Shown here: in pieces, positions 26,647 through 34,901 of the stretch
Layout: each line of letters begins with the position of its first letter
Numbering within the stretch: the first letter of the stretch is position 1
Source: an uncultured Actinomycetes bacterium
GTDB taxonomy: Bacteria > Actinomycetota > Acidimicrobiia > Acidimicrobiales > RAAP-2
Assembly: GCA_903825305.1 (NCBI GenBank)
Contig: CAIKAC010000023.1
Span: 237,717 to 301,716, forward strand
Direction: 5' to 3'
DNA: 64,000 bases
Translations under genes and position numbers: made by a program
The notes under the pieces: generated by a model
Told to the model about the DNA's origin: nothing
The model's database searches: none
The model's input: the letters and a program-made list of their open reading frames with translations, nothing else

Positions 26647-28991
26647 GATGCGCTTGGGGCCTTGATCACTTTCGCTTCGATTAAGGCTGCTACTGCCGCG
26701 TCGTCATATCCGAGTTCCGCCAGAATCTCAGCACTGTGGTGACCAAGAGGTGCCGATGGATCTTGGCGCTTACCTGGGGTGGCGCTGAGCCGACACAACT
26801 GACCAACTGTTCGAATCCATCCGTGTTCGAGGTGGTAGCCCTCATAAATACGCTCAGTTTCATGACCCCACTCGTCCCAAAGGAATTCACTCATGAGGGG
26901 GTAATCAAGTACGACTTCAACCGGGACCCCTGCGCCATCAAGCGCTTCGAAAGCTTGTTGGGCGCTCATTGCTGCGAAACCACCTGCGAGGTAGGACGTG
27001 AGACCCTCGGGATCGCCGTCGCGCCCACGTTGATCTGAGAATCGTGCATCAGGCTCTAGATGCAGGGCCGTTATCAGGGATGCGAATTTTTCATCTCCAA
27101 AGACTGCAATGGAAACCCACCCGTCGCTGCACTGGTAGTTGCGATAGGTCGGCGAGTAACCCGTTTGATCGTGATTGAGCATCAGGGCATTTGCGGGATT
27201 GCCATCTAGGTCAGTCGCGAGTTCTGTTCGCACCAAAAGACTCGAGTTCAAGTGGGGAGCTTCGAGGTACTGGCCCTCTCCTGTCTTTTCCCGGTGATAG
27301 AGACCAAGGAGCGCTGCGATAGCCCCGGAGAAACCGTTGTAGAGGTCTTCGTTGCCGATGACTCGACGAACTGGCGGATTGTTTTCTCCAGCCCCAGAAT
27401 AGAGGTGCCCCGTGAAGCCAGATACCAAAGGCGCAAAACTCTTCAGGTTCATCATGGGGCCGCTGGAGCCAAAACCCGGCAAGTAGCAGTACACGATATT
27501 GGGATTAATGGCCTTGACCTGCTCGTAACCAAATCCAGCCTTCTCGGCCTTTCCGGGACGCTGATTGTGCATCAAGACATCAGCTGTCTTGATGAGTTCC
27601 AGCAACACCTTCATGCCATCTTCGCTTTTCGTGTTCAGCGCCAAGTTCCGCTTCCCGCGGTTTCCGCCCTCATAGAGATCCTTCAAGGGTCGCATCTGGT
27701 CACCGAAGACCGGCTCAACTTTGATGACGTCAGCACCAAGGTCGGCTAACAACTTCGCGCCAAACGCGGTAGCAAAGAAGCCCGAGAGATCCAACACCCG
27801 TACTCCCTCAAGGGGGTGTGTTGGGGTTGACGCCGACGCCGTGGGGGCGAGCTCAAGGCGACCCTCGAGCAAATGTGTCAGCTCAGCGTTGTTGGCCCCG
27901 ACTGAGGGTGCCCCCTTGGGATCAGGTGCAGGTGTCTTGTCGAAGAGCAAGGTGGGGCCAATTTGGCGAAGGGTGCTGCCGTCATCAGCCACGACGTCTT
28001 TAATCAGCTTGGAGTGCACCAACTGAGGTTCCTCGAAGATTTCGTGAGGGCGGAGCACTGGCAAGGCAGCAAGGTCAGCTTCATGAAGCAACGCAATCCA
28101 TTCAGCTCGCGACTTCGTTTTGAATGCTTCTGGCACCAATTCTCGGGCCGCGTGGTATTCCTCATCGTTGAGTGGCACCGCCATTTCCAGACCATCAATC
28201 GTCTGAACGTGCTCTCCTAGTCCCAAAATATCCATGGTGCGTTTAAACCCGCCATCACCACCGGTGTGATTCATCAAGTATTCGCCGTCACCGCAGACAA
28301 AGAGATCGGTGATGAGCCGATTACGACCAAAGCCAGTTTCTTCTCCTTCGCGAGCGAGATAACTAAAGCCTTGCTCGTGCCACCACCAGTTCATGAGATT
28401 GGCAGCAAGTGCTCCATCAAGCAACGTCGCATCAATGTATTGGCCCTTGCCATCAAGGAAGCGAGTTCGAAGTGCCGCCAAAATCGAAATAACACCAAGA
28501 AAAGATGAGCAATATTCGACAACAGGGTGTCCAAGAAAGTGCGGGGCGTCACTGAATCCCTCTTGTTCGCTCATCATCCCAAATCGAGCTTCGATCAAGT
28601 TGGCAAAACCGGGCCGATCTTTGAGCGGGCCATCGTGGCCATAGCCCGTTACCGATGCATAGACCAAGCTGGGATTCACTCCGTGGAGCTGTGCAAAGTC
28701 AAGTTCACGTTCTGCAGCACGACCCGGACCCATGGCCTCGATGACGACGTCAGCATGCTGCAACAGCAACTGCATGGTTGATGAACCCGCCTCCATTTCG
28801 AGGTCAAGTTCAATGGACCACTTGCCACGATCCCAAGTTGATCTCGTGGGGTCGGAGCGATGTGCTCCCTCACCTGGCCGCTCTATTTTGATGACTTGCG
28901 CCCCATAGTCAGAGAGCAACATACCCATGATGGACGCAGGAGCCCCCCATCCGATTTCATAGACACGCAGACCATTCAACGGACCAGCCAT
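26643..28991 (-). CDS. Double-length CaiB/BaiF (type III) CoA-transferase
   Basis: 782 residues, twice the family length: two complete class III CoA-transferase domains (about 1-375 and 393-782) joined by a Ser/Thr/Pro linker (SASTPTHPLEG). Each half has the N-terminal nucleotide-like motif (LRVYEIGWGAPAS, VRVLDLSGFFATAF), VIKIE/VIKVEP, and the TGYGHDGP/PGFGSSGP loop. At the position of the acyl-carrying Asp the first half shows Glu159 (PVVEYCSS) and the second Asp549 (GNEDLYNG). It is third in the operon thiolase-like/DUF35/CoA-transferase/kinase. Confidence 0.9.
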   Translation of the reverse strand: MAGPLNGLRVYEIGWGAPASIMGMLLSDYGAQVIKIERPGEGAHRSDPTRSTWDRGKWSIELDLEMEAGSSTMQLLLQHADVVIEAMGPGRAAERELDFAQLHGVNPSLVYASVTGYGHDGPLKDRPGFANLIEARFGMMSEQEGFSDAPHFLGHPVVEYCSSFLGVISILAALRTRFLDGKGQYIDATLLDGALAANLMNWWWHEQGFSYLAREGEETGFGRNRLITDLFVCGDGEYLMNHTGGDGGFKRTMDILGLGEHVQTIDGLEMAVPLNDEEYHAARELVPEAFKTKSRAEWIALLHEADLAALPVLRPHEIFEEPQLVHSKLIKDVVADDGSTLRQIGPTLLFDKTPAPDPKGAPSVGANNAELTHLLEGRLELAPTASASTPTHPLEGVRVLDLSGFFATAFGAKLLADLGADVIKVEPVFGDQMRPLKDLYEGGNRGKRNLALNTKSEDGMKVLLELIKTADVLMHNQRPGKAEKAGFGYEQVKAINPNIVYCYLPGFGSSGPMMNLKSFAPLVSGFTGHLYSGAGENNPPVRRVIGNEDLYNGFSGAIAALLGLYHREKTGEGQYLEAPHLNSSLLVRTELATDLDGNPANALMLNHDQTGYSPTYRNYQCSDGWVSIAVFGDEKFASLITALHLEPDARFSDQRGRDGDPEGLTSYLAGGFAAMSAQQAFEALDGAGVPVEVVLDYPLMSEFLWDEWGHETERIYEGYHLEHGWIRTVGQLCRLSATPGKRQDPSAPLGHHSAEILAELGYDDAAVAALIEAKVIKAPSAS

Positions 28992-29027
28992 GAGTCACAT
29001 TTCCTTTTCTAGATCAGTAGGAGTTCG

Positions 29028-29438
29028 CTACGCGCTTAAACGAAACGTTGGGAGCGTGTGGGTTTCAAAGACGGTTGGCGACAACTCCACTCGGCTGCCT
29101 ATTGCCACTGAGTCTTGATCATCACCAACGAGAACGGTCACGAGACGAGCATTGTCGACGTCATCAAGCGCGACCAGTATCAGGGTGTACGGCGGCTCGG
29201 AGCCAAAGGGCAGGAACGCGCGTTCCACCTTCGAAAAGGTAAATACCGTGCCCGTGTGAGCCACCTCTCGCCAATGCCGAGTTGCCTCGGGGTGGCAAGC
29301 AAATCCGGGAACCGGATACCACTGAAACGCACCACACACCGAACAGGCCGGCAGTCGCAATTCTCCTTGGTCAGTCGCCTCCCAGAAAGGATTAGTGAGG
29401 TCTATGTCGCGAGGTGGCGGAAAGTTGGGAACGCTCAT
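29028..29438 (-). CDS. DUF35 OB-fold protein, partner of the adjacent thiolase-like protein
   Basis: 136 residues: N-terminal rubredoxin-like zinc knuckle followed by an OB-fold, the DUF35 layout. The first pair CSVC is present but the second pair is reduced to FACHP, so the zinc site seems incomplete. Typical strands GTVFTFSKVERAFLP and PPYTLILVALDD follow. DUF35 proteins bind thiolase or Ltp proteins and are needed for their activity in steroid side-chain cleavage. The ATGA overlap with the thiolase-like gene supports such a complex. Confidence 0.85.
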   Translation of the reverse strand: MSVPNFPPPRDIDLTNPFWEATDQGELRLPACSVCGAFQWYPVPGFACHPEATRHWREVAHTGTVFTFSKVERAFLPFGSEPPYTLILVALDDVDNARLVTVLVGDDQDSVAIGSRVELSPTVFETHTLPTFRLSA

Positions 29439-30574
29439 CGATCCTCCGTTAGTACCAAAGTTGCGTGATCATTGCCACCAAGACCCCCAATTGCACACAC
29501 GCTCTTGCGCGACACTTGGGCGTCACCGCGTTCGCCTCGTACTTGGCGAACTGCTTCCACTACGTGGTTCATGCCTGGCAAGTAGGAGTAACAGAGGTGA
29601 CCACCGTTGGTGTTGATCGGGAACGAACCACCAGGGCCAATCCGGTCCAGCGAACAAAATGCTGCACCCGCACCACGCTCAGCAAATCCCATTTCCTCTA
29701 GTTGGAGCACCATGGAGATGCTGAAGCAGTCATATATTTGAGCGAAATCGACGTCCTTGGCACTGATGCCCGCCTTTGCATAAGCCATGGCTGACGACTC
29801 AAGTGCACCGAAGCGAAGTGGGTCGGGTCGATTTTGACTAAAGATCGAGCCCATCGTCATCTCGGTAGATCCCACCCCGACGCCGCCGACTAGTACCGGT
29901 GCCTTTGCTAAGTCTCGAGCTTGTTCAACCGAGCTGATGACATAGGCAGCCCCCCCATCTGAAATCAGACAGCAGTCCAAGGTTCGCATAGGAGTCGCCA
30001 CCATGGGGGCTTCGAAATAGCCATCACGCGTTAATGGCTTGGCTTTTTGTGCACCGGGCGTCAGTTGAGCCCATGCCCTCGCCGATAAAGCAATGTCAGC
30101 GAAGGTGGCCGGATCTACGTTGTAATCGTGACAGTAACGTTGCGCCCACATAGCGAAGTACACCGGCTGGCCATACCAGCCAAAGGGCATCTCAAAGGCC
30201 GCCTTGACCGGATCTTCAGCGTGATACGAGTAAGGGCCACCGGGTTTCGACCCCTTGTACCCGAAGTACACCAAGACATTCTTGGCGAGCCCCTTCTCAA
30301 TCATCATTTCCGCCAACAGCGCGGCGCCAACTGTTCCTGCTCCCGCTTCAAGTCCAGGCTTGACGGTGAAAGATCGTTTTGCGCCAAGTGATGCGGCGAG
30401 TTCGTCTGCAGCGGGATGAGGCGTACAGGGCACAAACCCATCAATGTCATGTCCTTGAAGGCCGGCGTCCGCGATAGCGAGCCGACAGGCGTCCAAGATG
30501 AGCTCATCAAGTGGCCGATCGACACTTCGACCCCACTCGGACTCGCCAACCCCCACAATTGCCACCGATGCCAT
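29435..30574 (-). CDS. Thiolase-like / lipid-transfer (Ltp) family protein
   Basis: 379 residues from an ATG with GGGGGGAG upstream. The fold markers are VAIVGVGESEWGRSVDRPLDELILDA, AQIYDCFSISMVLQLEEMGF and the C-terminal FPINTNGGHLCYSYLPGMNH. The N-terminal nucleophile position of thiolases reads PGLEAGAGTVGAA, so the Cys is missing. That is the condition in Ltp2-type retro-aldolases rather than true thiolases. It heads the operon continuing through DUF35, the CoA-transferase and the kinase. Confidence 0.87.
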   Translation of the reverse strand: MASVAIVGVGESEWGRSVDRPLDELILDACRLAIADAGLQGHDIDGFVPCTPHPAADELAASLGAKRSFTVKPGLEAGAGTVGAALLAEMMIEKGLAKNVLVYFGYKGSKPGGPYSYHAEDPVKAAFEMPFGWYGQPVYFAMWAQRYCHDYNVDPATFADIALSARAWAQLTPGAQKAKPLTRDGYFEAPMVATPMRTLDCCLISDGGAAYVISSVEQARDLAKAPVLVGGVGVGSTEMTMGSIFSQNRPDPLRFGALESSAMAYAKAGISAKDVDFAQIYDCFSISMVLQLEEMGFAERGAGAAFCSLDRIGPGGSFPINTNGGHLCYSYLPGMNHVVEAVRQVRGERGDAQVSRKSVCAIGGLGGNDHATLVLTEDR

Positions 30575-30625
30575 CGGCTTCTCCCCCCGGTGCGGGTCTA
30601 CATAGACCACGCGTTACTAAGCGAA

Positions 30626-30652
30626 CCTATATTCATGCTGATCATTCGTCAA
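30626..30652 (-). promoter_or_regulatory. Possible promoter of the thiolase-like/DUF35/CoA-transferase operon
   Basis: Minus-strand TTGACG and TATAGG with a short 15-base spacer, between the ferredoxin terminator and the thiolase-like gene. The suboptimal spacing might need an activator. Confidence 0.3.
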
Positions 30653-30686
30653 GTTTCCGTGACAAGGAATTGCGCCGGGAAAAGAA

Positions 30687-30716
30687 GAAATCCCCGGCCA
30701 ATCGGCCGGGGATTTC
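30687..30716 (-). terminator. Rho-independent terminator after the ferredoxin gene
   Basis: A perfect 13-base-pair stem (GAAATCCCCGGCC/GGCCGGGGATTTC) with a four-base loop, 20 bases after the ferredoxin stop on the minus strand, followed by TTCTTTTC. It separates the P450-ferredoxin unit from the next operon. Confidence 0.85.
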
Positions 30717-30736
30717 GTTCTAGATCACGCTCGGTA

Positions 30737-30934
30737 CTAGCCGACGATAGAGATGCACCCTTCTGGGCATGCCTCTAGGCCAATGCGAGCCTTCTCTTCG
30801 AGTTCTGCAGGAACGTCGAATTCCGTACCGCGCTGAACGACGAAACCTTCGTCATCAGCGGTGTACACCTCGGGGGCCAGCACGTAGCAGCGGCCGTGTC
30901 CGGAGCAGAGGGCCTCATTGATCGCAATGCGCAT
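30737..30934 (-). CDS. Small [3Fe-4S]-type ferredoxin
   Basis: 65 residues, acidic. The cysteine pattern is CSGHGRC (C10, C16) with ACPEGC (C56, C60) near the C-terminus. The central His in the first motif replaces the cysteine of a [4Fe-4S] cluster, as in ferredoxins that serve P450s. It lies directly downstream of a P450 gene and ends at a strong terminator. It is the only ferredoxin in the window and probably carries electrons to all three P450s; no ferredoxin reductase gene is present. Confidence 0.92.
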   Translation of the reverse strand: MRIAINEALCSGHGRCYVLAPEVYTADDEGFVVQRGTEFDVPAELEEKARIGLEACPEGCISIVG

Positions 30935-30987
30935 GGAACTACACCTTTCGTTGGTTGAAATGAATCAGATTGGAGACAGTGAAATGC

Positions 30988-32199
30988 TTAGATGTCCCAG
31001 CGTACCGGGATGGAGTTCACGCCACGTTGACCACCGTGTTCGGTAAGGGGCTCAGTGTTCGTCAATTCGTAGTTTGGAATGGCCTTGTGCCACTCTTCGA
31101 TCGCGATGACCAACTCCTGGCGGGCAAGGTGAGAGCCCATGCAGCGGTGTGCGCCCGGCCCAAAGGCCAAGTGCTTGTTATTTTGGCGATCAATGATGAA
31201 CTTGTCCGCCTCAGGGAAGGCCTCGGGGTCGCGGCATGACTGAGCCAAGTCCAGCAACACCATTTCACCCTTCTTCATGGGGCATCCTGCAAACTCCACG
31301 TCCTTGCCGAGCTTTCTAGCCGGCTGAACGATGGTGTAGTAGCGAAGCGACTCTTCTACAAAGCTTGGGATGAGACTGGGGTCATCCAAGATCCGCTGAC
31401 GATCTTCTGGGAAGGTTGCCAAGTGGTAGAAGCTGTAACCCAATTGGCACTTCATCGTGTCAAGGCCGGCCAAGATGATCACACCCAAGATGTTGAGCAA
31501 GGTCTCCTGCGTCAAGGGTTCTCCGTTGAAGGTGCATGTCAGCAGGTGCGAAGTCAGGTCAGTGCTTGTGTCGCGCGGATTAGCACGGCGATCATCAAGC
31601 AGCTTCGCGAAGTATTCACTGATTTCCCCGGCGGCAGCCGCCTGAGCACTGTGATCGTCAGGGTTTGACATCTGATCGAAAATGGTTGTGACCAACTCCA
31701 CCATGCGGGGTGCGTCTTTTTGGTCGAAGCCGGCGAGCGCAAAGAAGGCCCGAGTGGGGAACTCGCCACAGAACTCGTGAGCCAAGTCGCAACTCCCCTT
31801 GGCCTTGAGCTCTTCAATGATCTTTCGGGCGATCTCACGGTTCTGCTCTTCGCGCTTAGCAACATTGGCCGGCGAGAAATAACCATTCAAAAGACGTCGG
31901 TACTGGGTGTGGTCTGGACCATCGACCAAGGTTGGGATCCACATGTACTGCGGGTTTGGGTCAACCGCGATGATGGATTCCGACGTGAAGGTTTCGTAGT
32001 CTTGATAAGCAGCGCGCTGATCATCAAAACGAGTAACCACCCAGAAACCTTGCCCGAAGGTGTTCCAAACCGCCGGGGCCAATTCCCTCATCTCGTCAAG
32101 TTCTTGAAAGTATCCACCAACAGGTTGGTTGCGACTGTTGTCGAAGTGCACGACGGGGCACGTATCGGGAACGTGGGTGGGAACTTCTGACATGGTCAT
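30988..32199 (-). CDS. Cytochrome P450 (tandem copy 2)
   Basis: 403 residues. The I-helix reads VIILAGLDTMKCQ, the ExxR motif is EESLRYYT, and the haem loop AFGPGAHRCMGSHLARQ carries Cys353. The protein is very similar along its whole length to the P450 immediately upstream (32.4-33.6 kb), so the pair arose by tandem duplication. GGAG lies eight bases before the ATG. It has its own promoter and operator, about 135-160 bases upstream, and is followed by its ferredoxin. Confidence 0.94.
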   Translation of the reverse strand: MTMSEVPTHVPDTCPVVHFDNSRNQPVGGYFQELDEMRELAPAVWNTFGQGFWVVTRFDDQRAAYQDYETFTSESIIAVDPNPQYMWIPTLVDGPDHTQYRRLLNGYFSPANVAKREEQNREIARKIIEELKAKGSCDLAHEFCGEFPTRAFFALAGFDQKDAPRMVELVTTIFDQMSNPDDHSAQAAAAGEISEYFAKLLDDRRANPRDTSTDLTSHLLTCTFNGEPLTQETLLNILGVIILAGLDTMKCQLGYSFYHLATFPEDRQRILDDPSLIPSFVEESLRYYTIVQPARKLGKDVEFAGCPMKKGEMVLLDLAQSCRDPEAFPEADKFIIDRQNNKHLAFGPGAHRCMGSHLARQELVIAIEEWHKAIPNYELTNTEPLTEHGGQRGVNSIPVRWDI

Positions 32200-32332
32200 G
32201 GTTCATACTCCTTGCATCTTCGGGAGCCCCACCTTGACGCCCCCACTAACCCTCAGGTCACCCTGACATCTCCAGCGATGGACGGGCGCTCTCGACTGCT
32301 GCCTTGAGCCCCCCTCAACGCCTCACGAATTC

Positions 32333-32361
32333 ATTATTAGCGATTATTGACCGCCGGTCAA
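32333..32361 (-). promoter_or_regulatory. Promoter with overlapping palindromic operator before the P450-ferredoxin unit
   Basis: On the minus strand TTGACC, a 17-base spacer and AATAAT form a near-consensus promoter. The -35 lies within a 15-base inverted repeat at 32347-32361 with perfect arms TTGACCG and CGGTCAA around one central base. That is the size and symmetry of a TetR-family operator. A repressor bound there would block the -35. No tetR gene is in the window. Confidence 0.55.
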
Positions 32362-32383
32362 GAACACCGAAACTTAGGGAAAC

Positions 32384-33595
32384 CTAATTCAAGGTCCAGC
32401 GAACAGGAATGCTGTCGACACCACGTTGCCCGCCGTGTTCAGTCAGCGGTTCGACGTTTGCAAGCTCATAGTGAGGAATCGCTTTGTGCCATTCCTCAAT
32501 GGCCAATGTGAGCTCTTGACGTGCGAGATGACTGCCTAGACAACGGTGTGGTCCTGGAGCGAAGGCTACGTGTCGATTATTCGGCCGGTCGATCACAAAT
32601 TTGTCAGCGTCGGGGAACACGCGAGGATCCCGACAAGCCGAACCCAGATCAAGCAGCACCATGTCCCCTTCGCGCATGGGGCAACCAGCGAACTCGACAT
32701 CCCGGCCCAATTTCCTACCCGGCTCAACAATTGTGTAATAACGAAGTGACTCTTCCACGAAACTTGCTACGAGTGACGGGTCATCAAGGAGTCGCTGTCG
32801 ATCCTGTTCGTATTGAGCCAAGTGATAGAAGCTGTAACCAAGTTGTGACTTTGTGGTGTCGAGACCAGCCATGATGATAACGCCCAGAATGTTGAGCATC
32901 GTTTCTTCGTCGAGCGGTTCACCATCGAGGCGTGCTGCAAGCAAATTTGAGGTCAAATCGCTCGCGGGGTCTCGAGGAGCCAGTCGACGATCCGCAATGA
33001 CTCCCTTGAAGTAATTGCGAATGTTGTCCATCGCGTCGGCCTGTTCACGGCGACCATCGGGGTTATGCATATTGCGAAAAACGGTGACCACCCACTCAGA
33101 CAAAGTAGGGGCATCGCTTTGGTCAAAACCCGCCAACGTAAAGAACGCTCTCGTTGGATATTCCGCGCAGAAATCAATCGCCAGATCGCACGAACCTCGG
33201 GGAACGATTTCCTTCACGAGCTCAGCAGCAATGCGTCGATTCTGTTCTTCAAGTTTCCCCACGGCTATAGGTGAGAAGTAGGCATTGAGGAGTTGTCGAT
33301 ACTTGGTGTGGATTGGACCGTCGACCATGGTGGGCACCCACATGTACGCAGGATCAGGGTCTGTGACAATGATGGACTTAGACGTGAACGTTTCCGAGTC
33401 CTGATACGCAGCCCGGATGTCGTCAAATCGCGTCAGCATCCAAAAGCCCTGCTGATGCGTACTCCAATAGCGGGGTGAGGCTTCACGCAACTCATCAAGC
33501 AGCGCAAAGTAACCCTCAACGGGTCGGCGCATGTTGTTGTCATAGTCCGTGACTGGACAACCCTCTGGCAAATTAACCGGAATATTGGTAGTCAT
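32384..33595 (-). CDS. Cytochrome P450 (tandem copy 1)
   Basis: 403 residues from the ATG that fits its sister protein; the open frame reaches a TTG four codons earlier. The I-helix reads VIIMAGLDTTKSQ, the ExxR motif is EESLRYYT, and the haem loop AFAPGPHRCLGSHLARQ carries Cys352. Both copies share SNPD/HNPD, GCPM[KR][KE]G and the C-terminal HGGQRGV[ND]SIPVRW. It is the last gene of the long minus-strand run that includes acyl-CoA dehydrogenase and SDR genes, so it may be expressed separately from copy 2. Confidence 0.94.
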   Translation of the reverse strand: MTTNIPVNLPEGCPVTDYDNNMRRPVEGYFALLDELREASPRYWSTHQQGFWMLTRFDDIRAAYQDSETFTSKSIIVTDPDPAYMWVPTMVDGPIHTKYRQLLNAYFSPIAVGKLEEQNRRIAAELVKEIVPRGSCDLAIDFCAEYPTRAFFTLAGFDQSDAPTLSEWVVTVFRNMHNPDGRREQADAMDNIRNYFKGVIADRRLAPRDPASDLTSNLLAARLDGEPLDEETMLNILGVIIMAGLDTTKSQLGYSFYHLAQYEQDRQRLLDDPSLVASFVEESLRYYTIVEPGRKLGRDVEFAGCPMREGDMVLLDLGSACRDPRVFPDADKFVIDRPNNRHVAFAPGPHRCLGSHLARQELTLAIEEWHKAIPHYELANVEPLTEHGGQRGVDSIPVRWTLN

Positions 33596-33638
33596 CGCCC
33601 CCCCCAATCTCTTTGGCGCTACCTCGTAATGAAATTAC

Positions 33639-34871
33639 CTAGCGTGGCAAGTCCCTCCACGGGCCTCGGTCAGCGCGAGGCTCCATGGGAAGACCCAGTG
33701 CGCGCTCTCCCATGATGTTGCGCTGGATCTCATCTGATCCGCCAGCAATGTGATATCCCGGTGCACCGAGGATGTGCTGCGTCCATGCCCAGGTTCCCCA
33801 ATCGCCAGTATCAGCAGTGACGCGCGGACCAAGTATGGCCTCGGCGGTACGAGCGACCCGATCGAGTTGTTGGACCCACGCCAATTTCGCAATGGAGCCT
33901 TCGGGGCCTGGAGCAGCACCTGCCTTGCGAGACGCTTGCGTACGAAGCCCCGACATCTCCCCTACGCGCTCGCCGATGTAGACATCGACCATCTTCTGGC
34001 GAATCAAGGGGTCATCGGCGCCAAAGTGTTCGCCAAGGGCGCGGATTTCGCGCCACCCACCACCGATACGGTGCATGCGCGTTGAGTTACCCCGTTCAAA
34101 GCCCAGAGTGGTCAGCGTTACCTTCCACCCCTCTCCCACTTCGCCAATGCGCATGGAGTCAGGAATTCGGACGTTGTTAAAGAAAACCTCGCAGAAGGAC
34201 GATCCACCCGACATTTGGCGAATGGGTCGAATTTCTACCCCCGGTGTGTCCATCTTCAACATAAAGACGGTCATGCCAGCGTGCTTGACCACGTCAGGGT
34301 CGGTGCGGGTGATCAGCTCACCCCATTCGGCGAAGTGAGCGCCCGAACTCCACACCTTCTGACCATTGATTACCCATTCATCGCCGTCGCGCTCAGCGCG
34401 CGTGGAGAGCGACGCCAAGTCAGAACCTGATCCAGGTTCAGAGAACAACTGGCAGCAGAGTTCTTCGGTGCGCAAAAAACGCCGCATGAACAATTCACGC
34501 TGTTCGTCCGTTCCCATCAAGTTAATGGTCGGCGCAATCAGATTTTGGGTAATGGAAAATGTTTCGTGGTTGTCGGGCGTCACGTATTCCATTTCCAAGT
34601 CTTCAAAGGCATCTTTGTGGGCTTGGGTGAGACCTGCGCCACCCCACGCTTGTGGCCACGTGATGGCACCAAAGCCAGCATCAGATTTTTTCTGCTGCCA
34701 TGCCTTGGCTCTATCGAGCAGAGCTTTTTCGTCCTCGTAGGCAAGGTTGTGAAAGATCGAGACATCATCTGATCCTTCGCCCCACCCGGACTTCGCATCC
34801 ACGGGTCGACGAGAGGCATTGGCGTCAAGCCAGGTTCTGGCTTCTTCGCTGAACTCTTCAACGCTCTTCAT
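33639..34871 (-). CDS. Acyl-CoA dehydrogenase
   Basis: 410 residues, ACAD fold: FAD/substrate loop CQLFSEPGSGSDLASL, WVINGQKVWSSGAHFAEW, then VRIPDSMRIGEVGEGWKVTLTTLGFERG, and the C-terminal helix GGSDEIQRNIMGERALGLP. It resembles the FadE-type enzymes used on bulky, steroid-like acyl-CoAs and catalyses alpha,beta-desaturation. The ATG follows AAGGAGC. It lies between a P450 and an SDR in the long minus-strand operon. Confidence 0.92.
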   Translation of the reverse strand: MKSVEEFSEEARTWLDANASRRPVDAKSGWGEGSDDVSIFHNLAYEDEKALLDRAKAWQQKKSDAGFGAITWPQAWGGAGLTQAHKDAFEDLEMEYVTPDNHETFSITQNLIAPTINLMGTDEQRELFMRRFLRTEELCCQLFSEPGSGSDLASLSTRAERDGDEWVINGQKVWSSGAHFAEWGELITRTDPDVVKHAGMTVFMLKMDTPGVEIRPIRQMSGGSSFCEVFFNNVRIPDSMRIGEVGEGWKVTLTTLGFERGNSTRMHRIGGGWREIRALGEHFGADDPLIRQKMVDVYIGERVGEMSGLRTQASRKAGAAPGPEGSIAKLAWVQQLDRVARTAEAILGPRVTADTGDWGTWAWTQHILGAPGYHIAGGSDEIQRNIMGERALGLPMEPRADRGPWRDLPR

Positions 34872-34901
34872 AGTTACTGCTCCTTTGTCGATCAGATCGA
34901 A

